Source of the DNA: Pseudomonas sp. RIT288
GTDB lineage: Bacteria; Pseudomonadota; Gammaproteobacteria; Pseudomonadales; Pseudomonadaceae
DNA: 64,000 nt
NCBI RefSeq assembly: GCF_000631985.1
Contig: NZ_JFYN01000016.1
Location: forward strand, 1 to 64,000
Reading direction: 5' to 3'
This document shows positions 52,598 through 61,189 of the stretch, piece by piece; position 1 is the stretch's first letter; every line of letters starts with the position of its first letter. The position numbers and the translations under genes were made by a program. The notes under the pieces are model-generated. The model searched no databases and was not told where the DNA came from. It saw only the letters and a list, made by a program, of their open reading frames with translations.

Positions 52598-53617
52598 TTA
52601 GATCATTTCCTCGCCGCCCTTGCCACCGAGCACGATTTCGCCGGCTTCGGCCATGCGACGGGCAATGGTGAGGATTTCTTTCTGCGCCGTTTCCACGTCG
52701 CTGACGCGCACCGGGCCTTTGGCCTCGAGGTCGTCGCGCAACAGTTCGGCCGCGCGCTTGGACATGTTCTTGAAGATCTTCTCTTTGACACCTTCGTCCG
52801 AACCCTTGAGGGCCAGCACCAGCACGTCGGAGGACACTTCGCGCAACAGCGCCTGGATGCCGCGGTCGTCGACGTCGGCCAGGTTGTTGAACACGAACAT
52901 GAGGTCTTCGATCTGACCGGACAGGTCTTCGTCGACTTCGCGGATCGAGTCCATGAGCTGGCCTTCGATCGAGCTGTCGAGGAAGTTCATGATGTCCGCC
53001 GCACGCTTGATGCCACCCAGAGTGGTGCGCGAGGCGTTCGAGTTGCCGGAGAACTGCTTCTCGAGAATCTGGTTCAGCTCTTTCAGCGCCGCCGGTTGCA
53101 CGGTGTTCAACGACGAGACGCGCAGGATGATGTCCAGACGCACCTTGTGGTCGAAGTTGCCGAGCACTTCACCGGCCTGATCCGGGTCGAGGTACGCAAC
53201 CACGATCGCCTGGATCTGCGGGTGTTCGTAACGGATCACGTCGGCAACGGCGCGCGGCTCCATCCATTTCAGGCTGTCGAGGCCGCTGGTGTTGCCACCG
53301 AGCAGGATGCGGTCGATCAGGCCGTTGGCCTTGTCTTCACCCAGCGCCTGGGTAAGCATTTTGCGCACGTAGTCGTCGGAGCCGACGCCGAGACTGGTCT
53401 GGTCGCCGACGATGTCGACGAACTCGCTCATGACCTGCTCGACCTGCTCGCGATGGACGTTGCCCATCTGGGCCATGGCCACACCGACCCGCTGAACCTC
53501 TTTCGGGCCCATGTGGCGCAGCACTTGCGCGGCATCGGTCGAACCTAGGGACAGCAGCAGAATCGCGGCTTTGTCGACCTTGTTCAGTTTGACGGTTGCG
53601 GCTCGGTTATCACTCAT
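52598..53617 (-). CDS. fliG: Flagellar motor switch protein FliG
   Basis: A 339-residue C-ring protein with N, middle and C-terminal torque domains: MGPKEVQRVGVAMAQMGNVH near 51-70, YEHPQIQAIVVAYLDPDQAG near 128-147 and charged C-terminal FVFNNLADVDDRGIQALLRE near 249-268. The start overlaps the fliF stop by 8 bp. Confidence 0.97.
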   Translation of the reverse strand: MSDNRAATVKLNKVDKAAILLLSLGSTDAAQVLRHMGPKEVQRVGVAMAQMGNVHREQVEQVMSEFVDIVGDQTSLGVGSDDYVRKMLTQALGEDKANGLIDRILLGGNTSGLDSLKWMEPRAVADVIRYEHPQIQAIVVAYLDPDQAGEVLGNFDHKVRLDIILRVSSLNTVQPAALKELNQILEKQFSGNSNASRTTLGGIKRAADIMNFLDSSIEGQLMDSIREVDEDLSGQIEDLMFVFNNLADVDDRGIQALLREVSSDVLVLALKGSDEGVKEKIFKNMSKRAAELLRDDLEAKGPVRVSDVETAQKEILTIARRMAEAGEIVLGGKGGEEMI

Positions 53618-55397
53618 CTGCGTTAATCCACTCTTTCACGACCTGAGCCACGCGACCCGGATCCTCGGCCACCAAGCTCTTGATTGCATTCAGTTGTGCG
53701 TCGTAACCCTCACTCGGGCTCGGCAACAGAATGCTCTGCGGACCACCGAGGCTTACGCGGTCGTTGGCCAGGTCGCCGTCCAGGCCGCCCATGCCACCGA
53801 GTTCCACGTCGCTGCCCAGACCGGCCAGCTCCTTGCCTTTGCCGCCGCCGGTGATGTTGTTCAACACCGGACGCAGCACACCAAACACCAGCACCAGGAT
53901 GAACAACACACCCAGCACTTGTTTGACGATGTCCCAGAACCATGGCTGGGAGTAGAACGGAATATCGGCAACCACTTCACCGCGTTCGGCGGAGAACGGC
54001 ATGTTGATCACGCTGACGCTGTCGCCACGGCTGGCATCGAAGCCGACCGCGTCCTGCACCAGACGGGTGAAGCGCGCCAATTCATCGGCGCTCCACGGCG
54101 CGCGGGTGGTTTCACCGTTGGCCGCATTGACCTTGACCTGATCGTCGACCACCACCGACACCGACAGACGATTCAGGCGACCCTGCTGCTGTTTGGTGTG
54201 GCTGATGGAACGGTCGAGCTCGAAGTTCTTGGTGGATTGTTGACGCTTGTCTGCCGGGTACGGCGCGAGCATCGGCTGGCCGGTGGCCGGATCCATGATC
54301 TGCTGACCGTTGGCATCCACCAGAGGTTGACCGGGTTGAATCATGCCGGCCGGCGCTGCGGCGCCACCGGTGGTTTGCGGTGCCGAGGCTGGCGCCGGAG
54401 GCTGGTTGCTCAGGGCACCCGGCACACCTTGCGGGCCATTGCTGGCGGTGCGTTGCTCGTTAACCGACTGCTCGCTGCGCAACGCCGGTTGGTCCGGGTT
54501 GAACTGCTCGGCAGTCGATTCGACGGCACTGAAATCGATGTCGGCCGAGACTTCGGCCTTGTAGCGATCGTTGCCCAGTACCGGCTGCAGAATGTTGTGG
54601 ACGCGCTGGGTAAGCATGCTTTCCATGCGGCGGCTGTAATCGAACTGCTTGCCGGCCATGGTCATTTCGGAGTTTTCCGCCTGATCGGAGAGCAGGTTGC
54701 CCTTCTGATCGACGACGGTGATCTGCGATTTGCTCAGTTCAGGCACGGAGGTCGCCACCAGGTTGATGATCGCGACCACCTGACCCGGTTCCAGTGAACG
54801 CCCGGAGTACAACTCGACCAGTACCGAAGCGCTTGGCTTGCGTTCATCACGCACGAACACCGAGCTCTTCGGAATCGCCAGGTGCACGCGGGCGCCCTTG
54901 ACGTTGTTCAGGCTGGAGATGGTGCGCGCCAGTTCGCCTTCGAGGCCGCGACGGTAGCGCGTCGCTTCCATGAACTGGCTGGTGCCCAGACCTTGTTCCT
55001 TGTCGAGGATTTCGAAACCGATGTTGCCGTCGCTGGGAGTGACACCAGCAGCCGCGAGTTTCATCCGCGCACGGGACAGGTCGTCAGCCTTGACCAGCAA
55101 GGCGCCGGAGTTCGGCTCGACGGTGTAAGGGATGTCGGCGGAGGCCAGGGTGTCCATGACCTGCTTGGCGTCCATGCCGGCAAGGCTGCCGTACAACGGA
55201 CGGTAATCCGGCTGCTGCGACCACAGCACCACGGCAAAGCCAATCGCCACGCTCGCAGCCAGGCCGACCAACAGGCCCACCTGACGCAGCATGGTCATCT
55301 CGGAGAGGTTTTCCAGGAAGGACAGGCCGAACAGCGGCGGTTTGCCGTCTATCGGGGTGGCCTTGGCCGGAACGTTATCGGCGACTGCTTCTGCCAT
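53610..55397 (-). CDS. fliF: Flagellar MS-ring protein FliF
   Basis: A 595-residue ring protein with two membrane helices (about 38-60 QVGLLVGLAASVAIGFAVVL and about 482-502 VLGVLFILVLVFGVLRPVL). RBM3-type periplasmic region LSRARMKLAAAGVTPSDGNI is near 108-127; a Pro/Ala/Gly-rich insert is at about 315-365. The C-terminal tail binds FliG. Confidence 0.97.
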   Translation of the reverse strand: MAEAVADNVPAKATPIDGKPPLFGLSFLENLSEMTMLRQVGLLVGLAASVAIGFAVVLWSQQPDYRPLYGSLAGMDAKQVMDTLASADIPYTVEPNSGALLVKADDLSRARMKLAAAGVTPSDGNIGFEILDKEQGLGTSQFMEATRYRRGLEGELARTISSLNNVKGARVHLAIPKSSVFVRDERKPSASVLVELYSGRSLEPGQVVAIINLVATSVPELSKSQITVVDQKGNLLSDQAENSEMTMAGKQFDYSRRMESMLTQRVHNILQPVLGNDRYKAEVSADIDFSAVESTAEQFNPDQPALRSEQSVNEQRTASNGPQGVPGALSNQPPAPASAPQTTGGAAAPAGMIQPGQPLVDANGQQIMDPATGQPMLAPYPADKRQQSTKNFELDRSISHTKQQQGRLNRLSVSVVVDDQVKVNAANGETTRAPWSADELARFTRLVQDAVGFDASRGDSVSVINMPFSAERGEVVADIPFYSQPWFWDIVKQVLGVLFILVLVFGVLRPVLNNITGGGKGKELAGLGSDVELGGMGGLDGDLANDRVSLGGPQSILLPSPSEGYDAQLNAIKSLVAEDPGRVAQVVKEWINADE

Positions 55398-55412
55398 GAC
55401 TCAATCTCGTCC

Positions 55413-55742
55413 TTAAACCGGCATCTGCATGATGTCTTGATAAGCCTGAACCAGTTTATTGCGCACCTGGGTCAGAGCCTGGAACGACACGCTGGCTTTC
55501 TGCGAGGCGACCATCACGTCCGTCAGATCGACGCCGCTCTTGCCGATTTCAAATGCGTTGGCCAACTGAGTCGACGCCTGCTGGGTATCGCTGACTTTGT
55601 TGATGGCCTGACCGAGCATGTCGGAAAAGCTGCTGCCTGCCAGTTCAGGGACGGCGGCAGTCGATTTCGGCGTGGCCATGGCGTCCATTTTCATGGCCTT
55701 CATGTCCATCATCAACCGATTAAATTCAATACCTTGGCTCAT
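55413..55742 (-). CDS. fliE: Flagellar hook-basal body protein FliE
   Basis: A 109-residue rod-MS ring adaptor, all helical. Conserved C-terminal VMVASQKASVSFQALTQVRN and KLVQAYQDIMQMPV. It starts the fliEFGHIJ operon behind a sigma-54 site. Confidence 0.96.
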   Translation of the reverse strand: MSQGIEFNRLMMDMKAMKMDAMATPKSTAAVPELAGSSFSDMLGQAINKVSDTQQASTQLANAFEIGKSGVDLTDVMVASQKASVSFQALTQVRNKLVQAYQDIMQMPV

Positions 55743-55804
55743 GGTCTACTCTCTTGGGCGGCCCGCAATTTTTTGACACTCACTCGGCGGGTACACAGGT
55801 ATTA

Positions 55805-55819
55805 GCAACAAGGGTGCCA
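55805..55819 (-). promoter_or_regulatory. Sigma-54 promoter of fliE operon
   Basis: On the - strand TGGCACCCTTGTTGC is a perfect TGGCAC-N5-TTGC, about 50 bp before the fliE start. It should be activated by FleQ/FleR. Confidence 0.88.
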
Positions 55820-55887
55820 GCTCGGCTGGTCTTGTTTCATAAAAGCGGCCAGAGGCTGCGGCTCAACTACAAGCACTGCAAAACAAC

Positions 55888-55975
55888 TGTGAGAGCGAGC
55901 CTGCTCGTGAAGGCGCCGTGTCAGGCACATAGGCTTCGAATGACACGCCCTCTTCGCGAGCAGGCTCGCTCCCAC
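55888..55975. repeat. REP inverted pair (GGGAGCGAGCCTGCTCGCGA family)
   Basis: Arms TGTGAGAGCGAGCCTGCTCG and CGAGCAGGCTCGCTCCCACT between fleR and fliE. Confidence 0.9.
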
Positions 55976-55992
55976 TTTGTTCGCAGCGAGTT

Positions 55993-57384
55993 TCAGGTAG
56001 CGAACAGATAGCCTTCGACGTCCATCCCGGCATCACGCATCTGCGCCAGCTTGTAACGCAGGGTACGCGGGCTGATACCGAGTTTTTCCGCGGCTTCCTT
56101 GCGGCGGCCACGCTCGGTGCGCAGGGTGTCGATGATCATCTGAAACTCCCGGCGCCGCAGGTCATCGCCCAGCGCACCGGCGGATTCGGCCTCGACTTCG
56201 ATCTCGCGCACCAGCGGTTGCACTGGCGCGATCGCCGGCGCTGCAGTAAACGTCACCGCGCCGGTCAGACAGAAATCCTGCGGCTGGATCAAACCGCCCT
56301 GCTGCAGAATCAGCGCCCGTTGAATCGCGTTATCCAGCTCACGCACGTTGCCCGGCCACGGGTAGTGGGTCAGGCAAGCCTGGGCTTCTGGCGAAAGTAT
56401 CGCCGCCGCATGCTTCATTTTATTGACGTGCTTGTTCAGCAACCGCTCGGCCAGCGGCAAGATATCGGCAGTGCGCTCGCGAAGTGGACGCCAGGCCAGG
56501 GGGAAAACCGACAGACGGTAAAAAAGGTCTTCACGAAAACGCCCTGCCGCCACTTCGCCGGCCAGATCACGGTTGGTGGTGGCGACCACGCGAATATCCA
56601 GGCTGATCGGCTTGCGCGCACCGACGCGCTCGACTTCACGCTCCTGCAGCACCCGCAACAACTTGGCTTGCAGACCCAGGGGCATTTCGGAAATCTCATC
56701 GAGCAGAATAGTGCCGCCATCGGCCTGTTCGAACTTGCCGACCTGCGCCGCAATGGCGCCGGTGAACGAGCCCTTCTCGTGCCCGAACAGGGTGGCTTCG
56801 AGCATGTTGTCGGGAATCGCCGCGCAGTTGATCGCAATGAACGGCTGGCTGGCGCGATGGGATTGCTGGTGAATGTAGCGCGCCAGCACTTCCTTGCCGG
56901 TGCCGGACTCACCGGAGATCAGCACCGTGGAATCGCTACGCGCCACCCGCGCCGCCAGTTCGAGCAACTGTGCACTGGCTGGCTCGACCGCCACCGGACC
57001 TTCACCCTCCGTCACATTGATGCAACCCAGAGCATGCCGCGACACCAGGTCCAGCAGAGCCTTGGGCTCGAACGGCTTGACCAGATAATCCGCCGCGCCC
57101 TGACGCATCGCATCGACTGCACGCTCGACCGCGCCGTGCGCAGTCATCAGCAGCACCGGTAATTGCGGCTGCCGCGCACGCAGCAAACCGAGCAGTTGAT
57201 GGCCATCCATACCGGGCATGTTGACGTCGCTGACCACCAGACTGAACGCTTCGCGCTCGACCGCCTGCAACGCCTCTTCGGCGCTGCCGACCGCATGGTA
57301 GTCGTGGCCCGCCAGCAACAGCGTATCGGCCAGCGCTTCGCGCAACGAGCGGTCATCCTCGACCAGTAAAACCTTGATGCCCAT
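55993..57384 (-). CDS. fleR: Sigma-54-dependent response regulator FleR
   Basis: A 463-residue NtrC-type activator. Receiver 1-120 with D53 (LVVSDVNMPGMDG), AAA+ domain about 128-360 (ISGESGTGKEVLARY Walker A; GHEKGSFTGA near 201-210 contacts sigma-54), Fis-type HTH at the end (KEAAEKLGISPRTLRYKLAQ). Phosphorylated by FleS; switches on the basal body-hook genes. Confidence 0.95.
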   Translation of the reverse strand: MGIKVLLVEDDRSLREALADTLLLAGHDYHAVGSAEEALQAVEREAFSLVVSDVNMPGMDGHQLLGLLRARQPQLPVLLMTAHGAVERAVDAMRQGAADYLVKPFEPKALLDLVSRHALGCINVTEGEGPVAVEPASAQLLELAARVARSDSTVLISGESGTGKEVLARYIHQQSHRASQPFIAINCAAIPDNMLEATLFGHEKGSFTGAIAAQVGKFEQADGGTILLDEISEMPLGLQAKLLRVLQEREVERVGARKPISLDIRVVATTNRDLAGEVAAGRFREDLFYRLSVFPLAWRPLRERTADILPLAERLLNKHVNKMKHAAAILSPEAQACLTHYPWPGNVRELDNAIQRALILQQGGLIQPQDFCLTGAVTFTAAPAIAPVQPLVREIEVEAESAGALGDDLRRREFQMIIDTLRTERGRRKEAAEKLGISPRTLRYKLAQMRDAGMDVEGYLFAT

Positions 57385-57389
57385 GACGT

Positions 57390-58598
57390 TTACTCAGCTC
57401 CCTGTACAGCGGAAAACAGCGGCAGGATCACCTGCGCGCACGTGCCGCGCCCGACTCGCGAACGCAGCTGCAATTCTCCCTGATGTGCCCGGGCCACAGC
57501 CTTGACCACGGTCAGGCCAAGACCGGTGCCGGTCACTTTGGTAGTAAAAAATGGCTCACCGAGACGCTCGAGCACCACCGGATCAATGCCGCTGCCGCTG
57601 TCGCTGACGCACAGGCGCAGGCTGTTGTCGCGGGTGTAGCAATGCACTTTCAGGCGCACGCTGCCATCGCTGGCCTGAATCGCGTTTTCGATCAGATTGA
57701 GAATCGCCCCGACCAAGGTGTCGCGGTTGCACAACAGTTCGCCTGCATGGCTGTCGCACTGCCAACGAATGGGCAAATCCTGCACATGAGTCAGCGCCGC
57801 CGCTTGCAGCGCCTGCATCAGAGTATTCGGGGTGATCCGGTCGGTCAGCGGCAGCTCGCCACGTGCGAACACCAGCATGTCGCGCACCTGATGTTCCAGC
57901 TCATGCAGGCGCTCTTTGAGGCGGCCGGCGAAGCGCTGCTGGGTGGCGACGGGCAATTCCTGCTCAGTCAAATGGCTGGCGTAAAGCAACGCGGCGGACA
58001 GTGGCGTGCGGATCTGATGGGCCAGCGAGGCGACCATCCGTCCCAGCGACGACAGGCGCTCATGGCGCGCCAGTTGATCTTGAAGATGGCGGGTTTCTGT
58101 CAGGTCGTTGAGCAACACCAACTGGCCCGGCTCGGCATCCAGCGAGCGGGTGGCGATCGACAGGCGTCGACCGTTTTTCAAGGAGATTTCATGACCGTCG
58201 TCTTCACGCGGGGCGAAGCAACGCGCGATGACGTGGCGCCACAACTCGCCTTCCAGCGGCAGCCCCAACAGGTCGATCGCCGCCGGATTGGCTTCGCGGA
58301 CCATGCCGTGGCCGTCAATCACGATGACGCCACCGGGCAACAGATCAAGGAGGTTTTGCAGGCGATTGGCCAAGCGTTCTTTTTCTGCCAGCTCCTGCAT
58401 GCGCTGGGCACTGACCACAGCCAGCTCGCCCTTGAGTTCGGTGACCCGGGCTTCAAGCATGCTGTAGGAGTCGGTCAACTGGCTGGACATCTGATTGAAC
58501 AGCGCGAACGCCTGCTCAAGACCCAGGCGGCTCGTCTGCTCTACGGACGACGGTTGCCCCTCGGCATTGGAGGCAGATGACATCTGGGCGTGGGGCAT
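57390..58598 (-). CDS. fleS: Sensor kinase FleS
   Basis: A 402-residue cytoplasmic histidine kinase with no membrane segments. N-terminal coiled coil (about 25-80), PAS domain about 85-180 (LLDLLPGGVIVIDGHGMVRE), HisKA with His in VASLAHQIRTPLSAAL near 190-205, HATPase about 290-395 (LNLIENAIQASDGS, DSGSGIDP, VTGTGLGLTVVKA). Partner of FleR. Confidence 0.95.
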   Translation of the reverse strand: MPHAQMSSASNAEGQPSSVEQTSRLGLEQAFALFNQMSSQLTDSYSMLEARVTELKGELAVVSAQRMQELAEKERLANRLQNLLDLLPGGVIVIDGHGMVREANPAAIDLLGLPLEGELWRHVIARCFAPREDDGHEISLKNGRRLSIATRSLDAEPGQLVLLNDLTETRHLQDQLARHERLSSLGRMVASLAHQIRTPLSAALLYASHLTEQELPVATQQRFAGRLKERLHELEHQVRDMLVFARGELPLTDRITPNTLMQALQAAALTHVQDLPIRWQCDSHAGELLCNRDTLVGAILNLIENAIQASDGSVRLKVHCYTRDNSLRLCVSDSGSGIDPVVLERLGEPFFTTKVTGTGLGLTVVKAVARAHQGELQLRSRVGRGTCAQVILPLFSAVQGAE

Positions 58599-58652
58599 TG
58601 TGTTCTCTCGCTTGGCTGACCGTCAGTTAAACGGAACGTTGCGAGGGATGTA

Positions 58653-58667
58653 GCAATACCCGTGCCT
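58653..58667 (-). promoter_or_regulatory. Sigma-54 promoter of fleSR
   Basis: On the - strand AGGCACGGGTATTGC fits the GG-N10-GC core with a near-consensus -24 box; about 55 bp before fleS. Fits activation by FleQ. Confidence 0.78.
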
Positions 58668-58708
58668 AAAAAAAACTGCTTATAAATGAGGGAGTTGAAA
58701 AACAGGCG

Positions 58709-60184
58709 TCAATCATCCGCCTGTTCGTCACCTTCGCGCCGGCTCATGCCGTACTTGCGCATCTTCTCCACCAGCGTGGTGCGTCGAATACGCAGGCGTT
58801 CGGCGGCACGCGCCACAATGCCATTGGCGTCGTCCAGCGCCTGCTGGATCAGGCCCTGCTCCAGACCACCGAGATAGTCCTTGAGGTCCAGGCCTTCCGG
58901 CGGCAGCATCGCGTTGGCGGTGAAGTCCGGCGTATGACCGTTGATCGCCACGCGCTCTTCGAGATCGCTGCGCAGACTGTCGACCATCTGCTCGTCTTCG
59001 TCGTCGACGTAGCGGAATTTCTTCGGCAACTCGACCACGCCGATCACCCCGTACGGATGCATGATCGCCATGCGTTCCACCAGGTTGGCCAGCTCACGGA
59101 CGTTGCCCGGCCAGCCGTGACGGCACAGCGACATGATCGCTGCCGAATTGAAACGGATCGAACCGCGCTTTTCGTGCTCCATGCGCGAGATCAGTTCGTT
59201 CATCAACAGCGGGATGTCTTCGACGCGCTCACGCAGCGGCGCCATCTCGATCGGGAACACGTTCAGGCGATAGTAGAGGTCTTCGCGGAAGGTGCCGATC
59301 TCGATCATGCTTTCGAGATTCTTGTGGGTCGCGGCAATGATGCGCACGTCGACGCTCTGGGTCTTGTTGCTGCCCACGCGCTCGAAGGTGCGCTCCTGCA
59401 GGACGCGCAGCAGCTTGACCTGCATCGGCAGCGGCATGTCGCCGATCTCATCAAGGAACAGCGTACCGCCGTTGGCCAGTTCGAAACGTCCGGCACGGCT
59501 GGTGATCGCTCCGGTGAAGGCGCCCTTCTCGTGGCCGAACAGTTCGCTTTCCAGCAGCTCGGCCGGGATCGCCCCGCAGTTGACTGGCACAAATGGCGCA
59601 TCGCGACGCTTGGAATGGTAATGCAGGTTGCGCGCAACCACTTCCTTGCCGGTGCCGGACTCGCCGAGGATCAACACGCTGGCGTCGGTATCGGCCACTT
59701 GCTGCATCATCTGACGGACGTGCTGAATCGCCCGGCTGGTGCCGACGAGGCTGCGGAACAGGTTGGGTTCGCGATGACGGCCGCGCTCGCGGGCCTGGTC
59801 GTACATCTCGCGATAGACCTGGGCACGGTGCAGGGAGTCGAGCAGCTTGCTGTAGCTGGGCGGCATTTCCAGGGTCGAAAGCACACGGCGGCGCTGGTCT
59901 TCCGGCAGGTCGACGGAAGAATTATCGCCCATCAGCAAAACCGGAAGGAACTCATCCCATGTCGAGAGTGTCTTTAACAAGCCCAAAAGTGCACCCGGAG
60001 CATTTACCGTCCCGATCAGTACACAGATGACTTCACGACTCGATGACAAAGAGCCGACAGCCTGCTGCCAGTCATGGCTGCCGCAGGGTAAATTTTCTTC
60101 GCCGAGAAAATTTAAAATCACCGCCAGGTCGCGGCGGCGGACGCTATCGTCATCGATCAGCAGAATTTTGGTTTCACGCCACAT
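58709..60184 (-). CDS. fleQ: Flagellar master activator FleQ
   Basis: A 491-residue sigma-54 activator. The atypical N-terminal REC-like FleQ domain (1-130) is followed by AAA+ (ILGESGTGKEVVARN near 172; GAFTGA near 221-226) and a C-terminal HTH (VARAAERLRIRRTTLVEKMR). Known to bind c-di-GMP and FleN. Top of the flagellar hierarchy. Confidence 0.97.
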   Translation of the reverse strand: MWRETKILLIDDDSVRRRDLAVILNFLGEENLPCGSHDWQQAVGSLSSSREVICVLIGTVNAPGALLGLLKTLSTWDEFLPVLLMGDNSSVDLPEDQRRRVLSTLEMPPSYSKLLDSLHRAQVYREMYDQARERGRHREPNLFRSLVGTSRAIQHVRQMMQQVADTDASVLILGESGTGKEVVARNLHYHSKRRDAPFVPVNCGAIPAELLESELFGHEKGAFTGAITSRAGRFELANGGTLFLDEIGDMPLPMQVKLLRVLQERTFERVGSNKTQSVDVRIIAATHKNLESMIEIGTFREDLYYRLNVFPIEMAPLRERVEDIPLLMNELISRMEHEKRGSIRFNSAAIMSLCRHGWPGNVRELANLVERMAIMHPYGVIGVVELPKKFRYVDDEDEQMVDSLRSDLEERVAINGHTPDFTANAMLPPEGLDLKDYLGGLEQGLIQQALDDANGIVARAAERLRIRRTTLVEKMRKYGMSRREGDEQADD

Positions 60185-60356
60185 GCAATAGCAACTTCCC
60201 TAGTCAACTCAATGCCCGAAAAATGGGGCAAGCGAGACGCTTGCAGGACACCTTGTGCCTGTAGACGCCTGAAATCTGAAAACAGCCACTAGTTAAGTCA
60301 AAAAACCGTGCACAGTCAAATTTATGGCGCACATGTCTGGATTAACTGGGGGTTAA
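60185..60356 (-). promoter_or_regulatory. fleQ upstream region
   Basis: A 172-bp gap between fliT and fleQ, AT-richer than its surroundings. On the - strand TTGACT, 17 bp, TTAACT is a weak sigma-70-like candidate. A 12-bp palindrome GGTTAATTAACC lies at its right edge, overlapping the fliT stop. Confidence 0.35.
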
Positions 60357-60653
60357 TTAACCAAACAGATGGTAAACCTTTGCCGCCTTTTGCGCTTGGG
60401 TGATCTGCGACATCTCGTTGGCTATCGCCTGCCGCTCACCCATCGCCGCCTCCAGAAGCTCCTTGTAGACATGGAGCAACTCCTCAAGGTTACTGCGCAA
60501 GGCCTCCTCATCCAGCGAGGCCTCGGCCATGACGTCTTCCATGCAGGAACGGCAAGCCAGATCCAGCTCACCAATGGCTTCCCAGTTGCGTTCGGCCAGC
60601 GCGCTGACCAGCGCTTCACGGGTGTCGGCAATTCGCTGCAATACAAGACTCAT
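60357..60653 (-). CDS. fliT: Flagellar chaperone FliT
   Basis: A 98-residue helical protein from MSLVLQRIAD; an upstream extension of 34 codons lies in fliS. It follows fliS by 10 bp and precedes fleQ. FliT chaperones FliD. Assigned by size, helices and position. Confidence 0.8.
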   Translation of the reverse strand: MSLVLQRIADTREALVSALAERNWEAIGELDLACRSCMEDVMAEASLDEEALRSNLEELLHVYKELLEAAMGERQAIANEMSQITQAQKAAKVYHLFG

Positions 60654-60663
60654 GGTGATCTCC

Positions 60664-61059
60664 TTAAAACTGAGGGCCTGGCGGAGCAATGCCGTCCCAG
60701 CCTTCCTTGACGGTGCGCAGCAGGCCGGCAACTTCGTCGAGTATCTTCGGATCACTCTTGACGTTGGCCTCAGCGAGTCGCTTCATCATGTAGATGTAAA
60801 GCTGGTTGAGCTCACCCACCGAGTCCGCACTGTTTTCCAGGTCCAGGCCTTCACACAAACCACCGATGATGCCGACGGCCTTGCTGATCGCCGTGCACTT
60901 GGCAGGAATATCCTTGCGCTCGATAGCGCCCCTGGCCTGAGCGATGCGCTCCAGACCACCTTCCATCAACATTTGCACCAGACGGTGCGGGCTCGCCTCG
61001 GATGTCTGGGCGTGCGCGCCGACTTTCTGGTATTGCCGAAGGGCTAACATTGGATTCAT
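60664..61059 (-). CDS. fliS: Flagellin chaperone FliS
   Basis: A 131-residue four-helix chaperone: MLALRQYQKVGAHAQTSEAS and PHRLVQMLMEGGLERIAQAR at the N-terminus, LENSADSVGELNQLYIYMMK near 74-93. It holds flagellin before export. Preceded by its own sigma-28-like promoter. Confidence 0.95.
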   Translation of the reverse strand: MNPMLALRQYQKVGAHAQTSEASPHRLVQMLMEGGLERIAQARGAIERKDIPAKCTAISKAVGIIGGLCEGLDLENSADSVGELNQLYIYMMKRLAEANVKSDPKILDEVAGLLRTVKEGWDGIAPPGPQF

Positions 61060-61097
61060 GTTCTACCTCATTTGCCACATTGACTCGTATAACCAGT

Positions 61098-61124
61098 GTA
61101 TCGCCAACGAGCCACAGAACTTTA
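61098..61124 (-). promoter_or_regulatory. Sigma-28 (FliA) promoter of fliST
   Basis: On the - strand TAAAGTTC, 11 bp, GGCGATAC matches TAAAGTTT-N11-GCCGATAA (7/8 and 6/8) with exact spacing, about 40 bp before fliS. Confidence 0.75.
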
Positions 61125-61135
61125 GATCAAAAGAC

Positions 61136-61175
61136 AAAAACCCGGCGCACGCCGATAAAGCGTAGCCGGGTTTTT
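61136..61175 (-). terminator. Terminator after fliD
   Basis: Stem AAAAACCCGGC/GCCGGGTTTTT with a GC-containing loop lies just downstream of fliD on the - strand. It separates fliD from fliS. Confidence 0.85.
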
Positions 61176-61189
61176 GTCGTTCCTGCCTG

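Noticed and set aside
56756..56773. GSFTGA in FleR as a defective sigma-54 contact loop
   Set aside because: The Ser variant occurs in functional NtrC-family activators, and all other motifs are intact.
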